Shown here piece after piece: positions 1 through 11,102 of a DNA stretch of 64,000 nucleotides (its first letter is position 1; each line of letters opens with the position of its first letter). Under the pieces are notes generated by a model. It saw only the letters and a list, made by a program, of their open reading frames with translations. It was not told the DNA's origin and searched no databases. The DNA is taken from positions 15,494,852 through 15,558,851 of the forward strand of contig CM042958.1 in assembly GCA_023678885.1 (NCBI GenBank), written 5' to 3'. This DNA is from Pogostemon cablin. Its lineage: Eukaryota > Streptophyta > Magnoliopsida > Lamiales > Lamiaceae. The translations under genes and the position numbers were made by a program.

Positions 1-206
1 TCAATTAATTATAGGAATTAAATATCTTATCTAACATGCAAATTCAAATCCATAGATTGACAGTACAACCAATCAACCCGAATGTTCTTAAGTTCATCAA
101 TTAGGGTACGACCACTAAATTGAACTATTTACGAGTGACCCTATGGATTCGAACTTGAAAACGCATTAAGACTCCAAACATAGAATTATTAGACTACGAA
201 AATCGG
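1..206. mobile_element. Left flank of the CACTA insertion, probably retrotransposon non-coding sequence
   Basis: This stretch has no ORF of note. It is interrupted at 206 by a CACTA-type element whose other end lies at 6554. Removing the element and one copy of the CGG duplication joins this flank directly to 6558, so 1-206 and 6558 onward were once continuous. Because the DNA after 6558 leads into a minus-strand Gypsy element, this flank is probably the distal 3' part of that retrotransposon. No LTR boundary could be recognised. Confidence 0.45.
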
Positions 207-219
207 CACTATAACAAAA

Positions 220-540
220 AAGCTTATAGACATCACATGATAGACATCGGTTTTTCATAAAATATAATATCTATTCATTAAAAACCGATGTCTTTTCTAT
301 AATCGATGTCTATCAGCATAAAAATATGCTGATAGACATCGATTTTCAATGAATGTGCGCTGATAGGCATCGGTTTTTACTAACCGATGTCTTTCAAGCG
401 ATGTCTATTTAATTACAAAAAAATAAGGCGCTGAAAGACATTCGTTTGAAGAACCGATGTCTTTTAACCTAATGTTAAATCTCTGATAGACATCGGTTCT
501 TCTGACCGATGTCTTTTCTCTTGATGTCTATTGTTGAATT
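220..540. repeat. Left subterminal repeat array of the CACTA element
   Basis: At least eight direct and inverted copies of a GACATCGGTT / AACCGATGTC core are packed here with variable spacers. Two of them form a perfect palindrome with 20-base arms (301-320 and 325-344) around a 4-base AAAA spacer. The same core fills 6040-6540 at the other end of the element. Confidence 0.8.
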
Positions 541-979
541 TTATTTAAAACATCTGATAAACATCAGTGGTCTCACAATTCTCTATTACGTGATACTCTC
601 TCTTGTTCATATTATACGTCGTTTTAGCTGTTTCTTTTATTCTCATATTATATGTCTTTTTGAATTTTTATACTTAAAATACCGTTATTTATTTATACTC
701 ATTAATTATTTCAATATTTTCATATTTCCAGTTTAAATGTTTTTTTCATTCCCATCCACCGAGTCAGACATGCTCGCTTTTAACTTTATACATTTCACTT
801 AGTTCATATAATTTTTTATCAATATATAATTTTTATTAATAATGTAAATCTTAATTCTATCATCATTAATTAAGGTTAATTTGGATAAAAAAAAATTTAT
901 TAATTTTTGTGCACAAGAGCAAAATGACATATAAAAAAAAGAGGGAGTATATCTTTTAGAATATTTATTTTTAATTTTT

Positions 980-1250
980 TTATACAAATCTGTCTCATAA
1001 AAGTTGGTATAATTTTTTTTGGACACGGAGATTAAGGAGTATAATAATTTAATATAAAGTGAACTAAAGTGAGGTGAGAGAAATAATATTTAATGTGTAG
1101 TTAGTAGTTGTATTAGAGGTGATATGTGTGGTCCATGAGAATAGATTAATTGTTTTTGTGTGGGTCCCATGTATTAAAAAGGAAATGTGTCAACTTTAGT
1201 GAGATAAATAAAAAAAAAGTGTGTCTAACTTATATGGGATGAAGAGAGTA
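980..1250. mobile_element. Diverged Stowaway-like MITE inside the CACTA element
   Basis: The sequence closely parallels the better preserved MITE at 57896-58165: shared blocks include CATAAAAGTTG near the left end, a GGAGATTAAGGAGTATAATAA block, and GTGTCAACTTTAGTG followed by a GGGATGAAGAGAGTA right end. The ends are mutated from the usual TACTCCCTCCGT consensus. It has no coding capacity. Confidence 0.6.
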
Positions 1251-3263
1251 TTTCTTTTACAAATTTAGTGAAAAGATAAAAGTTAAATTAATTAAACACT
1301 TTAAGAAATCAGTCTTATTAGTTCTTGCCCCAGAACCAGACGTACCATCAGTCGTTTCCCTGGACAGAATTCGACTGCAAGCCGTGCAAATCGAACCACT
1401 ATCCTCTGGTTGAGCAAGGATGAGTCATTGGAAGGAGATTCTATCAGTTTCAATCGGTCTCGAGCGTCTAGGGTTCAAGCAATTGAATGACTCCAACAGT
1501 TAATCCCCATCTATTGTTCACCGTTTTCACCACAGTGAATCATGGAAACTTGATACTTGAAATCTCTATTTGCTTTGAGCTTGGTTGTCTTTGGTTGCCA
1601 TTATGTTTCTCTGTTGTGTGTGCTTTGCTCATTACTTATATTTATGATTATTCATTTTCATTATTATTGTTCTACTATTTTATATTAAAGAGGATTAGAA
1701 AATGAGTAATTATTTACTGAAATTGATGCTATGTTTCTTCATTATGTGAGTTTATTGAAAATTCAGTGGAAATAATATGCTAAAATGGTTCTTATTTATT
1801 TCATTGGTAATGCCATCTCTTCTAAAAGAGTGGATAAGGGCGTTTGGTTATAAAATAGGTTTATCATTAACATGAGAATTTATGATAATAAAATATGCGC
1901 TATTGTTTGGAAAGTTTTTAGCTGATCTCATGGCTCTTCAAGGTCCAAAAGGATATTATGGTGTTAGCAGTTTGTTGAGTTATTAAAGTTTTTTAAGTGC
2001 CTGAAGTCCAGATGTTTGATTTTATGCTCTTGGTTTCATTCTTTTTCTTAAGTATCCTCAACTTATGTCTAGTAATGTTCAATAGATTAAATATTGTGTA
2101 CTTATTGCCTTTTCATTTCAATATCACAGCGTATGAAATCTTTCTCATCAGAAAACGCCCAATTCTATGGAAAACACCCAAGATTTTTAATCATTTTTGT
2201 GTGTGTGTTGGGGTGTGGGATTGGACACAAGATTTTTAATAATTTTTTGTGTGTCTTGGGGTGGGGGGCTGGGCACAAGATTATGCACCATGCCTTTGAC
2301 TTTTTGATCCCAAAAGTTCCATTTCTCATGTGTTTTTTCTTATCTTGTTATCTTTCATTTTTATAATTTCAAATTTTTGTTTCATAAACATAGTTGAGGT
2401 AGATTTGACTAACAGTGAGATTTTCTATTCTCAAGAGAATCATGCTGTCACTTGATTTTATCATGGTCTGAAATGGTTTGGGTCTAACAACCCAAACCTT
2501 GCTTGCTGTGCATTTGGTTATATTTATATTTATATTGTGAACTATATTAGAGAAAGGTATGCATGCCTTGTTTACTGTTTTGGTTGGATTTTTTTTTTTT
2601 TTTGTTAGTTAATTGTGTGTCTATCTTCTGTTTTATTGTGAAAAGGATTTCTGCTTCTTTAGCTGGAACCGTCCTTGTTTGATTTTTGTCTTAGGTGATT
2701 CTTTCTTATTGTTGATGGTTTTTATGGTGAACTTTGTTGCGCCTGACTCTGAATATTTTCTGGTTGTGGTTCGATTTGCTTCTATTGTATTGTAACTGTG
2801 TTTTTTGTTGTGCTTGAAATTTATCTTCTTGCTAGTACTTATTTAAATTGTGAGAATCTACTTGTATTATGTTGATTAGCCATGTTGGTTCTTGAGTTTT
2901 GGGGTTCTGCTTCTTTTACTGGTGCCTTACTATTTATTTTCTGACTTTGTTGTTATTGTTGCTAAATTTGATGTTGTTAGAAAATCTTACTTGGTTGTTC
3001 TTTACTGGAGCCTTGCTGTTTTAAGTATAACAGTTGGTTTGATGTGTGCAATGGAAGCCTTGGCTGAGTTTTTGTTTTCTGGAAACTGGTCTCTGAAACC
3101 CCCTCCTCCCTCTTCCCTACCCTACCTTACCATACTGTCCCCCTCAATCCATGGAATAGTATCGTACTTATGTTGTTACTAGTATCTTGCTTATGTTGCT
3201 ATTTTATTATCAACTTAAGTTTTCACAGTACTATCTTGAGAATAATATGTGATTTTCCTTTAG
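1251..3263. other. Interior of the CACTA element without a recognisable gene
   Basis: Intron-like, T-rich sequence with several short open frames that have no recognisable domain. 1320-1560 is more GC-rich and looks like a 5'-UTR or first exon of a captured gene, perhaps the upstream part of the kinesin fragment that follows; I could not identify it. 2570-2600 contains a long T tract. Nothing else is supported. Confidence 0.4.
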
Positions 3264-4380
3264 GCCATTAGCTGAAGATGAACAGAGGTTGAACACTCCC
3301 AAGGTGATATCATGTAATGATAGCAAAAAAGAAGTAACTGTTTCTTAAACTGTTGCAAGCAAAGCTAATGGATAGAGTCTTCACGTTTGATAAGGTATAT
3401 TTTCTTATTTCAGCCTCTTTACTGTGATTTACAATTTGAACTTTATTTGATATTATGCCATGAAAAATTTCTCTACTAGAAAAATGAGTAGTGTTAAAAT
3501 TTTTGATAATACATTTAATACGATGACATTTTCATAAACTATCTTCTATTCCAATGTATTAATTAATAGGCCATAAGGCTATCAATACACTTTTAGTTAA
3601 AGACAAATTTAATAATTATAATTATAATTATTAAAAAAATTAACTAATTTAATAAAATAAATGAAAAATAAATAAATTGATTTGTTTCCACATGATTCGA
3701 ACTTGGTGTGATCAAGGAACCTGAATCAATTTTATAGATTTGTAGTTAATTGAGCTAAATGTATATTTATTGAATTTTTTAAATATTTGTATGTATGCGT
3801 AATTTAATTAATATAATTATAGTGCATTCAATTTTTTTATTAATAAAAATTTATTTTATTTCAATAACTTATTATTATTATTACTATTATTATATAATAT
3901 AAATCAAATTCATTAATTAAAATTATACATATCTATTATATTATTTTATATGTTTATAACTTTTTTTAAATATAATATTATAAAATAAAAGCATTAATAA
4001 AAGTATTAGTAATTGTAAATTAAAAAAAAATTTATCAAAACACTTTTCAGTACTGTATTATTAAGGTTATATTAATACATTTGTTTGATAATGTATTAAT
4101 ATATATTATAATAGTGTAGTCAAAAGAGTTTTAATAATATATTTATGAATAGTGTATTAATAGATATTATAATAATATAGTTATAGAATTAATGTATTAA
4201 AAAAATAGCTATTAAGACCTTTCAAATAAAATGTATCAAAATTAGTGTAGTGATATGCTATTTTCTAGTAGTGTTTCTTTATAGGTTTTTGGGCCAAAAG
4301 CACAACAAAGATCTATTAATGATCACACCTTTTCTCCGGTTGTTAGTGAAGTATTAGAGGGATACAACTGCACAGTTTTG
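3264..4380 (+). pseudogene. Captured kinesin-5 (BIMC-type) motor-domain fragment, two exons
   Basis: Exon A runs 3264-3394. It follows a TTTAG acceptor and encodes PLAEDEQRLNTPKVISCND, matching the start of a kinesin-5 motor just after the VRCR motif. Its end encodes DRVFTFDK and is followed by a GTATAT donor. Exon B starts at 4285 after TTTATAG and encodes VFGPKAQQRS and SPVVSEVLEGYNCTV, the segment that lies directly upstream of the P-loop in kinesins. Homology is lost after NCTV, so the ATP-binding GQTGTGKT loop is missing. Exon A has a stop (TAA after KEVTVS) and a frame change before DRVF, so no motor could be made. The intron between the exons contains the CACTA-like insertion 3471-4273. 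Kinesin-5 proteins are spindle and phragmoplast microtubule motors; this copy is a transposon-borne relic. Confidence 0.8.
3471..4273. mobile_element. Small CACTA-like element nested in the captured kinesin intron
   Basis: The left end is CTCTACTAGAAAAATGAG and the reverse complement of the right end is CACTACTAGAAAATAGCA, so the two ends form a CACTACTAGAAAA-type inverted repeat with one early mismatch. TTT lies immediately outside both ends (3468-3470 and 4274-4276), fitting a 3-bp target duplication, though TTT is weak evidence in AT-rich DNA. The interior is AT-rich with repeated GTATTAATA motifs in both orientations and no ORF. Confidence 0.65.
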
Positions 4381-4872
4381 CACATAGAAAAAATATTAGT
4401 TCTATTATGTACATGTTATATCTTGTTCCTTCTTAGAAGTGTTGTGTGAGTGGGGCTTATCTGTTTAGGCTTAATGAAGCGTAAATTCTTGATCTTTTTT
4501 ACAACACAACAAATTACCTTGCTTTTGAATTTATTTCCTCTCTTCATAATATGTTCATTTGGAGGATTTTCTTTTATTAGAAAATTTAATGACTACAATT
4601 AATGACCTTCCAGTTATGATGTGAATTAGTTGTTTGAATAGTTTATTGAATTGCATTAAGAGACTCAAATTAACCAACCTCTTTATATGTGAAATCTGCC
4701 TCATTTGGGTTATGAAGTTTGTTTAGCTAGATCATTATTATAAACTTTGCTATGGCTTGGTAATTGTTCCTGATACTGACACTTCTGCATTTTTTGCAAG
4801 TATAATTACTGTTGTCAATGTACTTCCTGATACATGAGTATGGATGTTGAGGCATTTTAATTTGTTGGTTCA

Positions 4873-5860
4873 ATGCAGTTTGTTTGGGAAATTGGTTATT
4901 TTGGCTTATTCCAAATGATTTTGCATTCAAAGAAGGATACTGGCTCTTCCAAGGTACTTATAGTTTCTCTTTTTTGCTTGGAAAATTATTTTATTTGCTA
5001 CTTTGTTCAATTAATATTAGGGGTGATCACGGTGCGGTTTGGGCAGCTTTTCGATAAAATTTAAATTGCCTTGTCATGGATAGTTCGGTTTTAACATTAA
5101 TTTTAAACCGCGTTTTTTTAAATATAGTTTATCACACGGTTTTTAGCAGTTTGGCGGTTGGTTTTAGCGGTTTGACGGTTTTAATAATAAGATAACACAT
5201 AACTATATAAATAATATGAAATTTAAATGTAGATAAGTATATGTGTTTCAATAAATGTTACTAGTAACTCATGATAACGATTACAAAATGTATCATTCTA
5301 AACTAATCTAAAATATTAATTTCCAAATAATAAGAACTCATTTTCTATTTTAAACTTATAATTTCTCATTAGAATCTTGATTTGAAATGTCACTGTGGAG
5401 TTAAAAAGATGCATTATCATTCATGTTTTTTTAGAAAACTGTTATCATTTGTTAAAAATATGACAATTATAAATTTATAATGAATAATGGGTTTAAAAGA
5501 GCATAAAAGTTGAGATTCCAATATTTATATAAGTTTAACACATACATATATATACATTTTTATACATATATGTATATAAATATTAGGCGGTGCGGTGCAG
5601 TGCAATTTTATGAAAAAATCGACATTGCATCGTTATAGCGGGGCGGTTTACTCAAATTTAAATAATCGCGGTTTACGTAAATATATCACTAGTGACGGTG
5701 CAATTCCGTGCTTCGAACAGTTTGAGCGGTTTTGGAAACTTATTCCTCACCCCTAATTAATATGTATGAACCTTATGTTTTATGTTAGGGTATTGCGATA
5801 TCAACATGCATTGGGGAAGCTTGCACCTGAAAAGTTGCTAGAGCCCTCAAGTAAAAATGA
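4873..5860 (+). pseudogene. Exon-like fragments of an unidentified captured gene
   Basis: Two segments look like exons with splice-type borders. 4877-4953 follows an AATGCAG acceptor and ends in TCCAAG before GTACTT. 5789 onward follows TATGTTAG and reads openly, in one frame, as RYQHALGKLAPEKLLEPS. They are separated by an intron-like gap that now contains the hAT-like element 5018-5755. I do not recognise the protein and the joint reading frame is uncertain. They may come from a second gene captured by the CACTA element or from a distal part of the first. Confidence 0.3.
5018..5755. mobile_element. hAT-type non-autonomous element with 8-bp target duplication
   Basis: The element begins TAGGGGTGATCA and ends in the inverse, CTCACCCCTA. 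It is flanked on both sides by ATTAATAT (5010-5017 and 5756-5763), an exact 8-bp duplication as made by hAT transposases. Subterminal regions carry repeated GCGGTTT / GCGGTGCGG motifs in both orientations, typical of hAT ends. The interior is AT-rich and non-coding. It lies inside the larger CACTA element. Confidence 0.82.
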
Positions 5861-6039
5861 TGTTTTTGGATTTAATTAGTTAGGGTATTCTTGTACTTTT
5901 AGATTTAGAGGATGATTTTCTATGCATTTAAAATGAAATATTAGAAATTCTTGTAAAAAAATTCATAAGTTTTGAGTTATATGGTATAATTGTATTTAAT
6001 CTTATTTTAATAATAACAAAAATTATATAAAAATAAAAA

Positions 6040-6545
6040 TAAGAAAGACATCATGTATAAATCGATGTCTATTGGTGTGAAACTGATGTTTATCTTAAGA
6101 AAGACATCAGTGAAAAAATAATGTGTTTTGAATATCAATGTCTTTTCTTAAAAAGACATTGGTGGTAAAATGATGGGAAAAAGGTGTCAATCGATGTCTT
6201 TCAGTGAATAGACATCGGTTTTGAACTGATGTCTAATGTGTTTTCACCGACGTGTAGATTGAGAATGACACCGACTTATAACTGATGTCTTTTGGTCTTA
6301 TCTGATGTCTTTATTAGGAAGGACATCGGTGAATAAACGATGTCTTATGTATGCAATCGATGTCTTTTCGTTGAAAGACATCGGTGGATAACCGATGTCA
6401 AAAGATGCAACTGATGTCTATACAAGGGAAAAGATATCGGTTAAAAATCGATATCTATCAACGCCTACTTTCAACATCAGGGGTTTCAACATCGGTTGGT
6501 TGATGAAATAGACATCGGTTTTTAACGATGTCTATCAGCATTTTT
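6040..6545. repeat. Right subterminal repeat array of the CACTA element
   Basis: More than ten copies of the GACATCGGT / ACCGATGTC core in both orientations, spaced 15-40 bp, ending in CGATGTCTATCAGCATTTTT at the right terminus. This mirrors 220-540 and supports both arrays belonging to one transposon. Confidence 0.8.
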
Positions 6546-6557
6546 GGTGTAGTCCGG

Positions 6558-9500
6558 CTATGAATCATACAACCTTGATCCCATTTATCTAGAAGAAGTA
6601 ATCTATATTTACCACTCTATTCAATCCTCACAAAAATTACGTATCATGGATCATGAAATATCATTCAACAATTAAATAATTAAACTAGTTGATCAGGCTA
6701 AATTAATTATTAAATTGTTATAAATCAATTCAAAGCATGTAATGGAATAAATTCACACAAAATATTCAATATAAAATTCCTTAATAATTAAACTAAAATT
6801 CAACGGGAGGTTCACGAAATCCTATACTAGAAAAGAAGATTAACCCCACATGTTCATAACAAAATACAAAATAAAATTAAAGAACTGATGAATCTGATTG
6901 TTCTTCACTTCACGCTCCAGAATCTGCCTTGCAATGAACTGCCGCTCCTTTTCTTCTCTTCCAGAAAATAACGTGTCTAATGCCTGTGTGTGTCTGCCTC
7001 CAAGCGTAAGTATATATCTTCCTTATTTATCTTCTTGTCCCCTAAGAAACCTAATTGATTTTTTTCTCGCTTCCCAAAATATCTCTTTACCGTGTTTTTT
7101 TCCTGCTTGATCGTGACCCATCATATTTGGAAGAGATCTGATCGTGAGAATATGTGGAAGATATGCTAGATGATTTATTTTTTAATTTACTCTGCTTAAC
7201 AGCATGTTTCCACATCAATTCATATAATTAAAGTAATTATTTCTTAAAGACAAAATAAGTCAATATTAACACATAAAAAACATATAATTAAATCAAATAG
7301 ACTTGAATTTCCACCAAATAATCGTGCTAAAATATGACTTATCAAATCTCCCCACACCTAAACTTTGCTTGTTCTCAAGCAAATCAAGACCATAGAAAAT
7401 AGAAAACCAAAGAACTCTATCTCAAAAGGCAAATGAAAGTCACAACACAACAAGAAAAAAGTAACCAATGAGCATTCAGAACTAATATGAAAAACGACTC
7501 TTCACTCAAAGTTTGCAACTTTTATGGAAACGACTCTTTACTCAAAGTTTGCAACTTTCATGGCATCAAATCTTTCAAAATTCCAAGGCCTAGCAAAGAT
7601 TCACTCAAAAACACTCAAATGTATGATTAGGTAGCAAGATCACTCAAAAATTGAAAAAGAAAAGTCATTACCATAGGCTTGCACCCAAATCAAATCTCCA
7701 CCAATTTTAAATGGATCATGTGCAACAATCAAATTGTCTTTGATAGGGTTATAATGGGGCCTTAGGACAGGGTGATGTAACAAGAGGGAAAAGAATGGCT
7801 AAATGCACCACTTTACAACATGTGATCTTTACAAATCAACTCATCTATCATTCACAAATTTTCCTTTTCAAAACAACACTTTTCTTGCACTTTTAACCTC
7901 CCAATACTTGCTCCTTTTCGAGATTTGAAACAATAGGTGTATTAATAAAAGGATCAGTGTCTGAACTATACAGAAATATTCTGCAAAAACAGACTACGAC
8001 TCTTCTGTTTTGCTCTTTTTTTTTTCAAGAATTTTTCTCTCTTCTTTTTTTTAAAACCATTTTTCCTTTTCTTTTCCTTTTTTTTTTCAATTTTCTCAAT
8101 TTTCACATCAATCCCCTTCTTTTTTTTTTTTTTTACAATTCCCTTCAACTTCAAATCAACCATAAAGTATTTCCCAAGATTCATACATTGCAAAGTAATG
8201 AAGGGTTCGAACGGAAGAGTTAAAGAAAGAAATGGGGATTCAGTGTTCATTTATATGCTCATAACTCAAAGAAAAGGCTTAGGCTCAATGTGGCTTCCCT
8301 AGAGTTTTCATAATCGGGTGGAACAATATAAGCCAAGAGGGTTAAATCTAAGTGCCCTTATCATTTTATCACACACATCCAATCACATGATCTTGAAATG
8401 CATTCAAAAGAGCAAGTTCTAGAATGACCAATTCAAATTCAATGCACTCAAGAAAGAAATTTCAATGGAGTTTATAGATGATAGCTCATTAAGGCTCAAA
8501 AGCTCACAAAAAATTGGGTATACTTGCCATGAAATTAAAAAAAAAATCAGCCACTACAATCACAAAATTTTTGCAAAGAATATCACTTTTTCAATTACTC
8601 CTCAACATCACTGCCACCTCTCAATCATGCATCACCCTCATCACCTCAAAATATTTTATTCCTCAACTTCTCAAGCTCCACATCAACATAAAATTCAGAG
8701 GACAATAAGAACATGACATGAGATAAGAAATTCAGCAAATTTTTCTACCCCAGTTATCATATAAAGTCCCTCCCCACACTTAAACGTTTGCTTGTCCCCA
8801 AGCAAAGCACAGTATAAGAAAACCAAATATGTAATTGGGTAGAGTGAACCTGATTCAGTTTTGGATAGAGCTTTAACCACGATCAACCCTTGCAGTTTGC
8901 ATTACTTCTGCTAATCACAACAGAAAATTAAAAGTGAACAATCAGACAATTTATTGAAAATAAAAAATAAAACAAGAAAATTGGGTTGCCTCTCAATCAA
9001 CGCCTTTTTTTTATTGTCGTTGACTCGACTTAGGCAAGGTGTATTTTTATCAATTATAAACCGCGTCCTCCAACTCCAATCGATCCACCTCAACCGTCTG
9101 GAATCCGTCATGATATTCCTTAAGTTGGTGCCCATTAACTTTGAAACTCCTTTCAGAATTTATGCTTCTTAGTTCAATTGCATCATGAGAATAAACATTA
9201 ATCACAATAAACGGACCAATCCAACAAGAACGCAACTTACCAGGGAATAATTTAAGCTTTGAGTGGTAAAGTAAAATTTTTTGCCCAACGCTAAAATTTT
9301 TCCTTGAGATTCTTGCATCATGAAATGTCTTTGTTTTAGCTTTATAAATCGCTGAATTTTCATAGGCCTCATTCCTCAACTCTTCCAACTCTTGCAATTG
9401 GAATTTCCTTTGCTATTTGGCCATATCATAATCCATGTTGAACTTCTGGATTGCCCACCACGGTTTATGCTCAAGCTCCACAGGTAAGTGGCATGACTTT

Positions 9501-9945
9501 CCATAAGCGATTCGATACGGGGATATGCCAATCAGTGTCTTATAGGCCGTTTGATAGGCCCATAGTGCATCTTCCAATCGTGAGCTCCAATCTTTTCTAG
9601 ATAGATTAACCGTCTTCTCCAAAATCCTCTTGATCTCACGGTTGGATACTTCTGCCTGGCCACTCGTTTGGGGAGGTAAGGCGTGGAAGTCTTATGAAAC
9701 ACCGAATATTTGCGCAGAAACGCTTCCACAGTTCGGTTGCAAAAATGTGTGCCCTTGTCATTGATGATGGCTCGAGGAATTCCAAACCTACAAAATATGT
9801 TAGATCGAAGGAAACTTGCAACCACTTTAGAATCATTAGTTCGGGTGGCCTTTGCTTCCATCCACTTCGACACATAATCAACAAGTAATATGTAGGTGAA
9901 GCCAAATGAAGAAAGAAAATATCCCATAAAATCCATCCCCACACA
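6558..9945 (-). mobile_element. 3' half of a Ty3/Gypsy (Athila/Tat-like) retrotransposon, 5'-truncated
   Basis: Reading on the minus strand, the integrase core starts at 9942 and runs to about 9050, followed by non-coding sequence toward lower coordinates. The reverse complement of 8768-8806 contains a purine-rich GGGGACAAGCAAACG block followed by TTAAGTGTGGGGAGG. A similar block is read from 7349-7386. Such blocks follow the pol stop in many plant Athila/Tat elements. The spacer between them is low-complexity (pyrimidine-rich 8008-8140; a 33-bp near-repeat at 7494-7560). Gag, protease and reverse transcriptase are absent, and homology ends abruptly at about 9945. No LTR pair was recognised. 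The CACTA at 207-6554 interrupts its 3' region. Confidence 0.65.
9050..9942 (-). pseudogene. Degraded Ty3/Gypsy integrase
   Basis: The conceptual product covers the catalytic core and C-terminal part of a retroviral-type integrase. The first Asp lies in MGMDFMG, then VDYVSKWMEAKAT, and the second Asp in AIINDKGTHFCN. After a frame change near 9680 come the region with the catalytic Glu, then WAYQTAYKT, ISPYRIAYGKSCHLPVELEH, and, after an in-frame stop near 9410, a region ending in KVNGHQLKEYHDG. The VELEH...WAI signature is typical of Athila/Tat-type elements. The broken frame shows it is inactive. It would have inserted element cDNA into the genome. Confidence 0.8.
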
Positions 9946-11100
9946 TCAAATTTAAGTAATTTGGGTTATATACATTAAAACAATCTATTTCATAAGGGTA
10001 TTTAAGTAATATTGTTAGAAATATTTAGATTTAATTCATTTATTGGGTATGTTCAACGATATCGAGTGTGTAAATAGCTTGTCCCTAAGTTTATTTTTAA
10101 GTAGTCTATTTTGAAGGAATCAAAATATTTGGGCTTTTTTTATTGACATATACGTGATGTTACAAATTGGGGTTTGAAGCCCAATAATGAAAATCAATGT
10201 TATCATATTGGGCTCACAACATTGGGCTTTGTCTTTTCTTCAACATTGGGCTTTGTCTTTTCTTCAATAATAATGAAAATCAATGTTATCATATTGGCGA
10301 ATGCAGTTGATGATGGAGAGAGCGTAGGCGGAAAGGAAGGAAGGAAGAGAGAGTCAGTGAAGGAGTAATCTTGTGAGGAGTGAAGAATGGTGCGAAAAAC
10401 CGGAGACGATGAGGAGAGAGTGAAGTTGGCAAAGCTTGGAGAGCTTCAATGGTGGATTATTGGCTCTGAACTTGTTGTGGAGTTGGAATTTCGGTGAGAG
10501 GTAATGTTTAATCTCTTCAGATTGGGGAGTTTACGCATTTACAACCAAACATATGAAACCAAAATTTTGTACTCATTATCTCTATCATATTTTTGTTAAC
10601 ATTTTTTTTTAGTACTTAAAAATTCCCTTGTTTGGATGGAGAGATTCCTCCTTAGTATTTGGATGGAATCAATGGGTATATAAATTTAAAATTTAAATCA
10701 ATGAATTTTAAATTATGGATTTGATTTTGAAATTTTTTTTGGTTGTGTTAGATAAATTTTCAAATCCTTACTCAAACCGTGTTATTTGAAATCATTTCCG
10801 TTGAGTAATTATATATTAATATATAAAAAAAAATTAATAAAATAAATATATATGAGATACATAAAATAATGCATAATTGTTATAAATTACATGATTCAAA
10901 GAACTAATACTCATAATTATACATAGAGTGTTTGCCCATTTTGTTTGCACTTTTTTTTCACATTTTGTTTTACAAATGGTTTTTTTTTCACATTTTCATT
11001 TTTTTTTTTACATTTTCTTAATCTATTTCACCGTATTTTAATCTATGCACATTTATTCTTCAAATTAACTTTAAAAGAATAAGTATAAAATCATAAGAGT
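9946..11100. other. Intergenic sequence with short tandem duplication; no supported gene
   Basis: 10183-10297 contains a local duplication: a 24-bp unit beginning CAACATTGGGCTTTG occurs twice back to back (10217-10240, 10241-10264) and is flanked by two copies of an AATCAATGTTATCATATTGG block. 10387-10500 is a 37-codon open frame in a more GC-rich patch (contains GELQWWIIGSELVV); it might be a gene remnant, but I do not recognise it. The rest is AT-rich. Confidence 0.35.
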
Positions 11101-11102
11101 TG

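Larger units (their letters stand above)
207..6554. mobile_element. Non-autonomous CACTA (EnSpm-type) DNA transposon carrying gene fragments
   Basis: The left end reads CACTATAACAAAAAAGCTTA and the right end, reverse-complemented, reads GACTACACCAAAAATGCTGA; both run on into ATAGACATC. Directly outside are identical 3-bp repeats, CGG at 204-206 and CGG at 6555-6557, the target-duplication length expected for CACTA elements. Many copies of the subterminal motif GATAGACATCGGTT and its complement fill 220-540 and 6040-6540, as is typical where CACTA transposase binds. No transposase ORF is visible, so the element is non-autonomous. The inside holds kinesin-5 exon fragments, other exon-like pieces, a Stowaway-like MITE, a smaller CACTA-like insertion and a hAT-like insertion. 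The right terminal base differs from the canonical CACTA, which suggests age or mutation. Confidence 0.82.

Noticed and set aside
220..540. CRISPR-like array of GACATCGGTT repeats
   Set aside because: Repeats are in both orientations with irregular spacing and recur at the other end of a CACTA element; they are subterminal transposon motifs.
1487..3182. Several 60-96-residue open frames inside the CACTA element
   Set aside because: Rich in Phe, Leu and Val from T-rich DNA, with no transposase or other domain; likely captured intron sequence.
7957..8250. Phe-rich plus-strand and Lys-rich minus-strand open frames
   Set aside because: They come from a pyrimidine-rich low-complexity tract in the Gypsy 3' region; no domain and no coding-like composition.
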